Program-made: the position numbers and the translations under genes
Notes under the pieces: generated by a model
Told to the model about the DNA's origin: nothing
Database searches by the model: none
Seen by the model: the letters and a program-made list of their open reading frames with translations, nothing else
Part shown: positions 1 through 7,253 of the stretch, one piece after another
Layout: each line of letters begins with the position of its first letter
Position numbering within the stretch: the stretch's first letter is position 1
Source of the DNA: an uncultured Lachnospiraceae bacterium
GTDB taxonomy: Bacteria; Bacillota; Clostridia; Lachnospirales; Lachnospiraceae
Direction: 5' to 3'
DNA length: 64,000 nt
Assembly: GCA_944383265.1 (NCBI GenBank)
Contig: CALWOX010000010.1
Span: forward strand, 1 to 64,000

Positions 1-5
1 TTCAC

Positions 6-1217
6 CTATAAAAGCATGTACTGTTTGAGGTCTTTTCGGTTCTGCACGTTCAGTTTCCGCATGGCCTCGGAGATGTGGGATTTGGCCGTATTTGCTGATA
101 TTTTCAGGTGTTCCGCGATCTCCTGGGTCGTCCAGTCACGGGCTGCCAGCATGACGATCACAAACTCAGTGGTGGTCAGATCGTCGGCTACATCGTGGCC
201 TGTTTTTGGGTTGTGAACTCTACGCCACCCGGAAGAGAAACGGTAAGTGATGTCAATAATCCGTTTGAAATCTTCCGGCCATTTCGGTTTGATGACCGCT
301 TCCAGCATAGCGCCTAAAAGCCCGTGGTGTTCCCCAAAGCCCTCGATCAGGTCATCGGGGCGGGCGATCTCCCAGGCGGCAAGAAGATGGGCTTCCGCCC
401 GGTCTGTCTGCTTCATGCTCATGTAGTCCATCACCGCCACCAGATGTAAATAGATGGCGGAGATGGGATAGGCCGACGCGCCCATGGCAAGGGTGGCCTC
501 CACAATCCCGGCGCTGTGGTCGTACTCCTGTTTCAGATAGAGATAATGGGCCTGGACATACAGGGCAAAGGCCCGCAGTCCTGGCGGCAGAAAGGACAGG
601 AAGCTCCCGGCCTGGGGCATTTCCTCCGGCAGCGGCAGGTGCAGAAGCACCGTTCCCGTAAAAGAGATAAACGCCGCAGCCGCCCGAAGCTCCGGCACCT
701 GCTCTCCCGCACTTGCAAGGGAAGCATTCAGCTCCCCAAGGGCAAACTCGGCCCGCTGCGTCTGTTTCAGGGTAAGGTTTGAGTAAGCATAGATCAGGCA
801 GGCGGACAGCCGCGCCCCCATGTCGGGGCTTGTGAGGTAGGCTTCCACCTCCTTTGCCGCCGCTTCTGCCTGTCCGCTGAAATAGTGGTATTCGGCCATG
901 GCTATGTCCCGTCGTGGGCCGGGAGCCATGGCCTCCACCGTTTCCCTGCACTTCCCCGGCGCAAAGGCCGTGTTCATCAGGGGCATAAGGTTCGTTTGGT
1001 CGATCAGCCCGCCGGAAGCGGTCTTTGCCGGGGCGGTTTTTCCTTGCCGCCTTGTCCGGCGCGGGTCGCCGGGCTTTTCCGCGTCGGCGGGAATGGCCCA
1101 TGCTTTTCCCACCCGCTGCGCGCCGGGTATGCGCCCCTCGGCGCAGTATTGGTTAATCCTCCGCTCGGACACGCCCCACTTTTCCGCCGCCTCCCGGAGA
1201 GAAAGATATGCTTTCAT
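6..1217 (-). CDS. HTH regulator with excisionase/MerR-like N-terminus and LuxR-type C-terminus
   Basis: A 403-residue predicted cytoplasmic DNA-binding protein. Residues 1-50 resemble an excisionase/MerR-like helix-turn-helix (LSLREAAEKWGVSERRINQY, then GRIPGA). The middle (about 80-330) is helical and looks like a TPR-type repeat region. Residues 345-400 form a LuxR/GerE-type HTH (TTQEIAEHLKISANTAKSHI). A ribosome binding site (AGGTGG) precedes the ATG. The gene is clearly richer in G+C than its neighbours and uses GCC/GGC-type codons, which suggests horizontal acquisition. It stands alone here and its partners probably lie to the left of the window. Its promoter has a palindrome between -35 and -10, consistent with autoregulation. 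The target genes are unknown. The architecture is confident; the biological role is not. Confidence 0.8.
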   Translation of the reverse strand: MKAYLSLREAAEKWGVSERRINQYCAEGRIPGAQRVGKAWAIPADAEKPGDPRRTRRQGKTAPAKTASGGLIDQTNLMPLMNTAFAPGKCRETVEAMAPGPRRDIAMAEYHYFSGQAEAAAKEVEAYLTSPDMGARLSACLIYAYSNLTLKQTQRAEFALGELNASLASAGEQVPELRAAAAFISFTGTVLLHLPLPEEMPQAGSFLSFLPPGLRAFALYVQAHYLYLKQEYDHSAGIVEATLAMGASAYPISAIYLHLVAVMDYMSMKQTDRAEAHLLAAWEIARPDDLIEGFGEHHGLLGAMLEAVIKPKWPEDFKRIIDITYRFSSGWRRVHNPKTGHDVADDLTTTEFVIVMLAARDWTTQEIAEHLKISANTAKSHISEAMRKLNVQNRKDLKQYMLL

Positions 1218-1268
1218 TGTAACACCACCTTTGGAATGGATAACTTTTGCATTGGATTTACACTGCCT

Positions 1269-1297
1269 ATTATATACGAACTTTCGTAGATTAACAA
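1269..1297 (-). promoter_or_regulatory. Promoter of the HTH/LuxR regulator with operator-like palindrome
   Basis: On the minus strand, TTGTTA (1292-1297) and TATAAT (1269-1274) are separated by exactly 17 bp. The spacer contains a 14-bp inverted repeat, TACGAA-AG-TTCGTA (1275-1288), directly abutting the -10. A protein bound there would cover the promoter core. The site lies about 55 bp upstream of the regulator's ATG. Confidence 0.7.
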
Positions 1298-1330
1298 GTT
1301 TTTACAATTCAAAATCAGTCCTTTGACATG

Positions 1331-1368
1331 AAAAGGTCGGGGAAATGACGTGTATCATCTTCCCGACC
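1331..1368 (-). terminator. Rho-independent terminator downstream of pcrA
   Basis: Minus-strand hairpin with GGTCGGG/CCCGACC arms (1335-1341 and 1362-1368) and a partly paired interior, followed by TTTT (1331-1334). It lies about 28 bp after the pcrA stop. Confidence 0.7.
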
Positions 1369-1395
1369 GATACAGACTGTAAAATATATAATAAA

Positions 1396-3546
1396 TCAGA
1401 TCTTCTCAAGTTTTGCTTTGAACGATAACCTTCTTGGAGTTCCTATCTCATCAAACTCTACGATGTGTGCGCCTTTCTCTATGTCCACGCCGGTAACGGT
1501 ACCCTCTCCGAAGATGGAATGCCTTACCCTCTGACCTTCCTCAAAGAACATCCCACTGTCATCCTCAGGCATACGGCCTGTTACGATATCGATGTACTCC
1601 TTTGCGCTCCTTATGAGCCCTTCCCTCGGCTCTTTGGTAAACCTGAGCAGCTTCTGGTCTATGTTAAGGATAAATCTGGAAGGGTATCTCGGGGAGCCGT
1701 CAAGGTTGCGGCCGTCAGCCTCGGAAAGATATAGCTCCTTCTCCGCTCTTGTCACCGCCACGAACGCAAGCCTCCGCTCTTCCTCCATCCCCTGCTTTGT
1801 CATGACCTTTCTTGAAGGGAATATCCCTTCGTTCATACCACATAGGAATACATAGGGAAATTCAAGCCCCTTGGCTGCATGTACCGTCATGAATTTTACC
1901 TTGTCACTTCCGTCCTCGGCGTCAGCATTGGTAAACAGGGCGATGTGCCTTAAGTAGTTCTCAAGGTCAACCTCTTCCCCGCAGGTGGTCTCATATTCAT
2001 AGACGGACTGTTTGAGCTCCGCCAGGTTATCAAGCCTTTCCTGACTACCCTCGGTCCGAAGCATCTCCTCGTATCCGCTGTCGTTAAGGATCTTTGACAG
2101 CACCTCCGATACAGGCCTTCCTTCATACTCCATAGAATAACTGTCTATGAGTGATATGAATGTCTTCGCTTTCGTTCCCTTGAATATCGGATCGTCTATG
2201 GTCTCTTTGAGTGAGTCATAAAGTGTCTTTCCGTGTTCCTCCGCATAGGCCTTGAGGAAATCCATCCTCCTTTTGCCCATGTTTCGCTTCGGGGTATTCA
2301 CGATCCTTGCAAAGGATAGGTCATCCCGGTAGACGATCATCCTTAGATAGCTCAGGGCGTCCTTGATCTCCATGCGGTTAAAGAACTGCACTCCGCTGTA
2401 GATCGTGTATGGGATCTTCGCCTCGATGAAGGCCTGCTCGATGGCCCTTGATACATAGTGGGCACGGTAAAGCACCGTCATGTCCCTGTAGCTTATGCCC
2501 CTCTGCTTAAGGAGCCTTACCTGTCCTGCGATCCACCGGGCTTCCGCCTCCTGAGTCTCCGCAAAGTGACATGCCACAGGTTCCCCTGAGGGCAGTTTCG
2601 GGATCAGCTCCTTTTTGATACGGTTCTCGTTCTTATCGATAAGAGAGTTGGCTGCGGCTATGATCTCAGGGGTAGACCTGTAGTTCTCCGTCATCATGAT
2701 CGTCTTTGTGCCCGGAAAGTTCCGGTCAAAGTCCATGAGGTACTTTACGCTGGCGCCTCTCCAGGTATAGATGGTCTGGTCCGGATCCCCGACTATGAAA
2801 AGATTTTTATGATACCCGCAGAGCGCTTCCATGAGCTCGTACTGCAAGGAATCGATGTCCTGAAACTCATCTATCATGATGTATTCCAGACGCTGCTGCC
2901 ATTTGAGCCTGATATCCTCATGCTCCTTAAAGATATAAAGAGTAAACTTGATCAGATCGTTATAATCAAGGCCGAAGCACTTCTTCTCCTGATAGAGATA
3001 CCCGTAGAAGATGATGTCATCAGTCGCCTCAGCCTGATCGTATTTTTCCTTGAGCTTATCAAGGGACATGTCAATCATATCCTCATAATAGTCAGGTCTT
3101 TTAAAGAGCTTCTGCATCTCTATCATGTCCCTTGCCGCAGAGAAGGTCCTGTCCCTTAAGGTCAGCCCCCTCTCATCATATATGGTCTGCAGCATGGCAT
3201 CTATATCTGAGTTATCAATCACAAGGAAGCTCTTCGGGTAATGCACCGCATGGCTGTCCTCCTGAAGTACCGACACACAGAATCCATGGAAGGTATTGAT
3301 GTATCCGGTATCATTGTCCCCCGTAAGATTATGGATCCTCTGCCGCATCTCGTTTGCAGCTTTATTGGTAAAGGTCACGCAGAGGATGTTCCCCGGAAGG
3401 ATCCCGGCTTCATTTACAAGGTACGCAAAGCGGCGGGTAAGGGCCCTGGTCTTACCCGAGCCCGCACCCGCTATCACCCTTATATAGCCTTCGGTGGAGG
3501 TGACCGCCTCCGCCTGTGCTTTATTCAGTCCTTCCAAAAGATCCAT
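1396..3546 (-). CDS. pcrA: ATP-dependent DNA helicase PcrA/UvrD
   Basis: Superfamily 1A 3'-5' helicase of 716 residues, the usual length for Firmicute PcrA, acting in repair and in clearing replication-transcription conflicts. Motifs in order: Walker A GAGSGKT near residue 28, the DEFQD Walker B (MIDEFQDID), GDPDQTIYTWRGA (motif III), TENYRST (motif IV), TVHAAKGLEF (motif V) and VAVTRAEKEL (motif VI). The last 50 residues (VRHSIFGEGTVTGVD) match the C-terminal Tudor-like region that in PcrA binds RNA polymerase. The ATG is preceded by AAGGAG at 10 bp, a canonical promoter lies just upstream and a terminator follows. Single-gene transcription unit. Confidence 0.95.
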   Translation of the reverse strand: MDLLEGLNKAQAEAVTSTEGYIRVIAGAGSGKTRALTRRFAYLVNEAGILPGNILCVTFTNKAANEMRQRIHNLTGDNDTGYINTFHGFCVSVLQEDSHAVHYPKSFLVIDNSDIDAMLQTIYDERGLTLRDRTFSAARDMIEMQKLFKRPDYYEDMIDMSLDKLKEKYDQAEATDDIIFYGYLYQEKKCFGLDYNDLIKFTLYIFKEHEDIRLKWQQRLEYIMIDEFQDIDSLQYELMEALCGYHKNLFIVGDPDQTIYTWRGASVKYLMDFDRNFPGTKTIMMTENYRSTPEIIAAANSLIDKNENRIKKELIPKLPSGEPVACHFAETQEAEARWIAGQVRLLKQRGISYRDMTVLYRAHYVSRAIEQAFIEAKIPYTIYSGVQFFNRMEIKDALSYLRMIVYRDDLSFARIVNTPKRNMGKRRMDFLKAYAEEHGKTLYDSLKETIDDPIFKGTKAKTFISLIDSYSMEYEGRPVSEVLSKILNDSGYEEMLRTEGSQERLDNLAELKQSVYEYETTCGEEVDLENYLRHIALFTNADAEDGSDKVKFMTVHAAKGLEFPYVFLCGMNEGIFPSRKVMTKQGMEEERRLAFVAVTRAEKELYLSEADGRNLDGSPRYPSRFILNIDQKLLRFTKEPREGLIRSAKEYIDIVTGRMPEDDSGMFFEEGQRVRHSIFGEGTVTGVDIEKGAHIVEFDEIGTPRRLSFKAKLEKI

Positions 3547-3570
3547 CCGTACTTATCTCCTTATGCCGTT

Positions 3571-3599
3571 ATTATACAGGCAACTTTTAATTCTTCCAA
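3571..3599 (-). promoter_or_regulatory. SigA-type promoter of pcrA
   Basis: Minus strand TTGGAA (3594-3599), 17-bp spacer, TATAAT (3571-3576). The -10 ends 24 bp before the pcrA ATG. Confidence 0.7.
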
Positions 3600-3744
3600 G
3601 TTCCATGAAGCGAAAAGTTGCCGGAATCGAACCGCCTCCATGAATCTCTCTATTATATAAAAGCGAAGTCATGAAACAGGAACCTGAGCCTGTCAGCCTT
3701 TGCGAAGTTCAGCCTCGAAAACCGCTTTTCACCCTCCATAACAG

Positions 3745-5256
3745 TTAAAATCCAAAGTATTTAAGCCTAAGCTTCCTGTTTGCCATGACGCTCAAGTATC
3801 TTTTAAGCTGCATCCTTCCCGCATTATGCGTCACGTTACGGTTTGCAAGCCCCCATGCTCCATCAACCTTCTCAATGATTTTCCCCGCTTCCTTATTCCT
3901 TTCCACAAGGCGTCCGAACAGCTCCACAGCAGCAGAATATTCCGGACCGCTTCCATGATCCATGAACTCATAGAACATGGAGCGGAACGGATAGATTCTC
4001 TGGTAATACTTGTCCGCATCAATCAGCAGCTTCAGAAACTTCTCGAAAAAGGGTTCCGTTTCCGGTTTTCCCTCGGTCTTCTCACACATCAGGCTATGAT
4101 GCTCTTCCGCCAGATCCTTAAGCCACTTGTCTGTTTCATTGGAAATAATGACTTCATCCGACCCGTCCCACCAGTACAGACGGTCGTCGTCCGATACATA
4201 ATAATTGGGTTTTCCTTTAAGTTCCTCCGGAGTTCTGCGGAATGTGAACCAATTATCCTGCCTCAGGAACTTGCTTGTCCTTACCGGCGGGATCGGGGCT
4301 TCTATCGCTCTGTGCCATTCACCTTCCGGCTTCCCGGAGAAATAGCTTTTCATTACTTCGTCGTGATAGACATCTTTATATATCTCCTTCCAGAGCACCC
4401 AGAAATTCTTTTTCTGATACTCCGCCACAAGATATACGATCACCCTTGCCGGGAGGATCAGTGAATAGCCGGCGATCTTCTTCAACCGGGAATCACTGCA
4501 TTCTGCCCTCTGTTTCCTGTCGGATCTTACCAGTTCCATAAGGTGTCCGACGGCATCATCAGGGGAAGCGGCAATATTCAAAAAGCCGTATATCGCTTTC
4601 CTGCAAGCATGCACGTCTGCAGCATATGATCCTGGCGCATCTTCCGCTTCCTTCAATGCATCCGCCCCTTCTTTAACATACATAAGATCAGCCAGCTCGG
4701 TACTTATCGCATAACGCTCCATTCCATCAGGAATTATGTTCATTACGCCATCCATCGGGTCATTATATCTTTGCTCCATTCTTTGGAATACATAATATTC
4801 GGCATTCTTCCACAAATTAAACCGTTTCTTCATGGAAAAATCCGTTCCCAGCAGATGGTTGATCCATCCGACATAGCCTGTACTGTTGACGATCTCCCCG
4901 TTTATTTCGGCAAAACCGGAGTTTTCGTCATACAGTTCGTACAAGAAATTCACCGCCGTCACCACATCATTGAATTCCTGCGAACCTATCTTTTCGCTCC
5001 AAAACTCACAACTGCCCGCATCAAACTCAGCTGTTTCCCAGAAATCGTCCTCAAAATAATTATACCAAAAACTGCATTTCCCGCCTGGTAATGCCGCCGC
5101 AGGGATCAGGAGTCCTAATTCACTGCCGTACATGCTGACCTCCTCAAAGGACATCATTCCCCCGTAGTTGATGAGCTTCATGACCTGTTTTGCAAACTGG
5201 TCCTTTTCTTCATTTTTTAAACGCAGCTGACCGCTGTAACTTCCGAATGTACCCAT
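3745..5256 (-). CDS. Hypothetical protein, 503 residues, no recognised domain
   Basis: I do not recognise this protein. It has no signal peptide or membrane segment. It is rich in aromatic and acidic residues (for example SFWYNYFEDDFW near residue 75 and LYWWDG near 370) and ends in a basic segment (MQLKRYLSVMANRKLRLKYF). The start was set at the ATG at 5256 because AGGAGG lies 9 bp upstream; an in-frame upstream codon at 5283 has no such site. Base use is like the host. It is monocistronic, between pcrA and the gene-free repeat region, and an 11-bp-stem hairpin followed by TTTT sits just upstream, so it may be read mostly from a very short leader or under attenuation. Real gene by length, codon pattern and RBS; function unknown. 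Confidence 0.75.
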   Translation of the reverse strand: MGTFGSYSGQLRLKNEEKDQFAKQVMKLINYGGMMSFEEVSMYGSELGLLIPAAALPGGKCSFWYNYFEDDFWETAEFDAGSCEFWSEKIGSQEFNDVVTAVNFLYELYDENSGFAEINGEIVNSTGYVGWINHLLGTDFSMKKRFNLWKNAEYYVFQRMEQRYNDPMDGVMNIIPDGMERYAISTELADLMYVKEGADALKEAEDAPGSYAADVHACRKAIYGFLNIAASPDDAVGHLMELVRSDRKQRAECSDSRLKKIAGYSLILPARVIVYLVAEYQKKNFWVLWKEIYKDVYHDEVMKSYFSGKPEGEWHRAIEAPIPPVRTSKFLRQDNWFTFRRTPEELKGKPNYYVSDDDRLYWWDGSDEVIISNETDKWLKDLAEEHHSLMCEKTEGKPETEPFFEKFLKLLIDADKYYQRIYPFRSMFYEFMDHGSGPEYSAAVELFGRLVERNKEAGKIIEKVDGAWGLANRNVTHNAGRMQLKRYLSVMANRKLRLKYFGF

Positions 5257-5284
5257 TTTGTTATTCCTCCTACTATTGTACAAA

Positions 5285-5332
5285 AGGCACAGCAGCTACT
5301 GTCCATTAATGGGCATAATACCTGCTGTGCCT
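5285..5332 (-). terminator. Strong hairpin just upstream of the orphan 503-residue gene
   Basis: Perfect 11-bp arms (5285-5295 and 5322-5332, AGGCACAGCAG/CTGCTGTGCCT) enclose a further 10-bp palindrome CCATTAATGG (5303-5312). In the minus direction the stem is followed by TTTTG, as in an intrinsic terminator. It ends only about 28 bp before the ATG at 5256, so it is either the end of an upstream transcript or an attenuator in the leader. Confidence 0.6.
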
Positions 5333-5448
5333 ATCGGCTTTCATATATCACTATCTATTTTTACGCACAGGATACTCTCGAAAACGCCGGTTTGTCAACT
5401 GTAACATTGAAAAAGGCGTGCTCGTGATCCGGAGCTCAATTATAGGTG

Positions 5449-5465
5449 GGGTACAATCTGTACCC
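5449..5465. repeat. 17-bp palindrome
   Basis: GGGTACA and TGTACCC arms separated by ATC, perfect 7-bp inverted repeat. No poly-T follows closely on either strand, so a protein-binding site or weak hairpin is as likely as a terminator. Confidence 0.5.
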
Positions 5466-5556
5466 TATTTCGGTTCTGATCGAACAGGAAACAAAACTCG
5501 GGGTAAGTTTATATTGGGCTGTTCTATAAAAGGTTAAAGGAAAAAAGAGCAGACCA

Positions 5557-5604
5557 GGGGCTGTTGCAAAATAGATGAGAAAACATCTATGGAGCAACAG
5601 CCCC
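5557..5604 (-). terminator. Nested perfect hairpin, probable rnf operon terminator
   Basis: Outer arms GGGGCTGTTGC/GCAACAGCCCC (5557-5567, 5594-5604) and inner arms ATAGATG/CATCTAT (5571-5577, 5584-5590) are both perfect. On the minus strand a T6 run (5541-5546) follows about 10 bp after the stem, later than in a textbook terminator. The outer arm also resembles the terminal inverted repeats of some insertion sequences, so a tiny mobile-element remnant is an alternative. Confidence 0.5.
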
Positions 5605-5632
5605 TTCATGGTTTTATTGCCATTCCACCCTG

Positions 5633-5826
5633 TTCGCGAAATAAATCTCTCAACTATTCGCGATATGAACAGATAACCGCGATATGAATAGAAAATTCAC
5701 TTTTCTGAAAATACCCCTATATTCGCGATATAAACAGAAAAACTTTGCCTCTATTTCCGCGATATAAACAGAATAGAATTTCACGGTGTTCGCGATATGG
5801 CGTTAATTTCCGCGATATAAATAGAA
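5633..5826 (+). repeat. Irregular array of seven copies of a 16-17 bp motif (TTCGCGATATAAACAGA type)
   Basis: Copies share CGCGATATRAA(C/T)AGA; the CGCG cores begin at 5635, 5659, 5678, 5724, 5758, 5791 and 5811. Copy 1 has GAAATAAAT and copy 6 is truncated after GATATGG. Core spacings are 24, 19, 46, 34, 33 and 20 bp, so neither a tandem array nor a CRISPR. All copies point the same way. A related sequence (TCGCGAAATAAACTG) occurs once more at 28803-28817, upstream of the hydrogenase operon. The array ends 22 bp from the rnfB stop codon. Confidence 0.75.
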
Positions 5827-5848
5827 ATTAACACATCAAAAATTATTC

Positions 5849-6649
5849 TTACGAAAACATATGAATTATCTTAACCGGGCACTTCTCGGCACATTTTCCG
5901 CAGGCTGTACATTTGTCATAGTCGATGACAGCCACGTTGTTGTCCATGTGTATAGCATCCGCTTCACACTGCTTTGTGCAGAGGGTGCAGCCTATACATC
6001 CGGCCTTGCAGACGTTCTTTACCTGAACACCTCTGTTGTGGGATGAGCAGGCAACTCTTACCTTTGATTCCTTCGGAACCATTGCGATAATGTGCTGGGG
6101 GCAAACCTTGGTGCAGGCCATACATCCTGTACATTTGTCCTCATCCACCTTCGCTATCCCGTCAACTATGTGCATAGCGTCGAACTTGCAGGCCTTTACG
6201 CAGGCGCCGTAGCCCATACAGCCGAACTCGCAGCCCTTATCACCCGCTCCCGGCACTACGCTAAGAGCATTACAATCCTCAAGTCCGTGGTACTCATATT
6301 TCTTTATGGCCTTGTCGCAGGTTCCCGAGCATTTCACAAAAGCTACCATCTGCTTTATCTCGCCTGCCTCTATTCCCATTACCTCGGATATTTTCTTTGC
6401 AAGAGCAGGGCCTCCGACAGGACAGGCATTTGCGGGGGCCTTTCCGTCAGCTATCGCCTCCGCACAGGCATCACAGCCTGCAAAACCGCAGCCTCCGCAG
6501 TTAGCTCCGGGAAGGAGCTCTCTCACTGCCGTCTGCTTTTCATTTTCCTCTACCTTGAACTTCTCAGCCGCTATTACAAGAACTATTCCCACGAGTATGC
6601 CGACTCCCGCCACTACGGCGGCAACAGCCGCAACGATTTCCATATTCAT
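5849..6649 (-). CDS. rnfB: Rnf complex subunit B (multi-cluster ferredoxin)
   Basis: Ferredoxin-docking, iron-sulphur subunit of the Rnf complex, which moves electrons from reduced ferredoxin to NAD+ coupled to ion translocation. The 266 residues begin with one membrane anchor (about 5-28). A [4Fe-4S] domain follows with C51, C54, C59 and C76 (NCGGCGFAGC). A cysteine-rich region (107-154) and ferredoxin-type CxxCxxCxxxC motifs follow: CTGCMACTKVC near 173, CIGCTLCTKQC near 218 and CTACGKCAEKC near 247. This is the long clostridial form. It is the last gene of the operon, 19 bp after rnfA. The C-terminal residues are followed by the repeat array rather than an immediate terminator. Confidence 0.95.
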   Translation of the reverse strand: MNMEIVAAVAAVVAGVGILVGIVLVIAAEKFKVEENEKQTAVRELLPGANCGGCGFAGCDACAEAIADGKAPANACPVGGPALAKKISEVMGIEAGEIKQMVAFVKCSGTCDKAIKKYEYHGLEDCNALSVVPGAGDKGCEFGCMGYGACVKACKFDAMHIVDGIAKVDEDKCTGCMACTKVCPQHIIAMVPKESKVRVACSSHNRGVQVKNVCKAGCIGCTLCTKQCEADAIHMDNNVAVIDYDKCTACGKCAEKCPVKIIHMFS

Positions 6650-6668
6650 TATCTGTACTCCTCCCTTC

Positions 6669-7253
6669 CTAAATAAGTCCGGAGAATCCGCAGAATGCTA
6701 TCGCCATAAGTCCTGCTGTGACAAGGACTATGGGCGAGCCCTGGAAACTCTTGGGAACGTCGTTATAAACTATCTTTTCTCTGATTCCCGCCATCAATAT
6801 TATGGCTATGGTAAAGCCCACAGATACTCCAAGTCCGTTTACAAGAGATTCAATAAAATTATAGGAGCTTTGCACGTTTGTAAGAGCTACTCCCAGAACC
6901 GCACAGTTTGTGGTTATAAGGGGAAGATAAACTCCCAGAGACCTGTAAAGGCTCACCATATTTTTCTTAAGGAACATCTCAACAAATTGAACCAGAGCAG
7001 CTATTACAAGTATGAAAACTATAGTCTGAGAAAACTCGATCTTTAACGGTACCAATATAGCCGTATAAATTATGTTAGTCACCATAGAAGCAAGCATTAT
7101 AACAAAAATTACGGCGACTCCCATTCCTGCTGCCGTCTCTACCTTTTTTGAAACTCCAAGGAAGGGACATATACCGAGGAACTGGCTTAAGACTACATTA
7201 TTTACAAGAGCCGATCCTACAGCAATCAAAAGTAACTGTGTAAATGTTGACAT
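6669..7253 (-). CDS. rnfA: Rnf complex subunit A
   Basis: Integral membrane subunit of 194 residues with about six transmembrane helices, as usual for RnfA/NqrE. Cysteines in the conserved positions C29 (FLGICPFLG) and C117 (TTNCAVLG) fit the intramembrane [2Fe-2S] cluster shared with RnfE. The start codon overlaps the rnfE stop (TGATG), indicating translational coupling. Within the operon it lies between rnfE and rnfB. Confidence 0.95.
   Translation of the reverse strand: MSTFTQLLLIAVGSALVNNVVLSQFLGICPFLGVSKKVETAAGMGVAVIFVIMLASMVTNIIYTAILVPLKIEFSQTIVFILVIAALVQFVEMFLKKNMVSLYRSLGVYLPLITTNCAVLGVALTNVQSSYNFIESLVNGLGVSVGFTIAIILMAGIREKIVYNDVPKSFQGSPIVLVTAGLMAIAFCGFSGLI

Larger units (their letters stand above)
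5257..5848. other. Gene-free interval rich in hairpins and short repeats
   Basis: About 590 bp between the orphan gene and rnfB without a credible reading frame. Left to right it holds the hairpin at 5285-5332, a 17-bp palindrome GGGTACA-atc-TGTACCC (5449-5465), a nested hairpin (5557-5604) and an irregular array of seven copies of a 16-17 bp motif (5633-5826). No transposase remnant is visible. Both flanking genes are on the minus strand, so at least part of this is the rnf operon's 3' region. Confidence 0.7.

Noticed and set aside
352-1101. Long open frame overlapping the first regulator gene
   Set aside because: Same strand, different frame of a GC-rich gene; Arg/Gly/Pro-rich low-complexity translation without RBS or homology.
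1275-1288. LexA (SOS) box
   Set aside because: TACGAA-AG-TTCGTA lacks the CGAAC-N4-GTTCG spacing.
3620-3636. T-arm-like sequence (GGTTCGATTCCGGC on the minus strand) suggesting a tRNA remnant or attachment site
   Set aside because: No acceptor or anticodon stem can be built around it and the T stem itself has a mismatch.
5633-5826. CRISPR array
   Set aside because: Units are 16-17 bp with 3-30 bp between them, no cas genes nearby, and copies vary too much.
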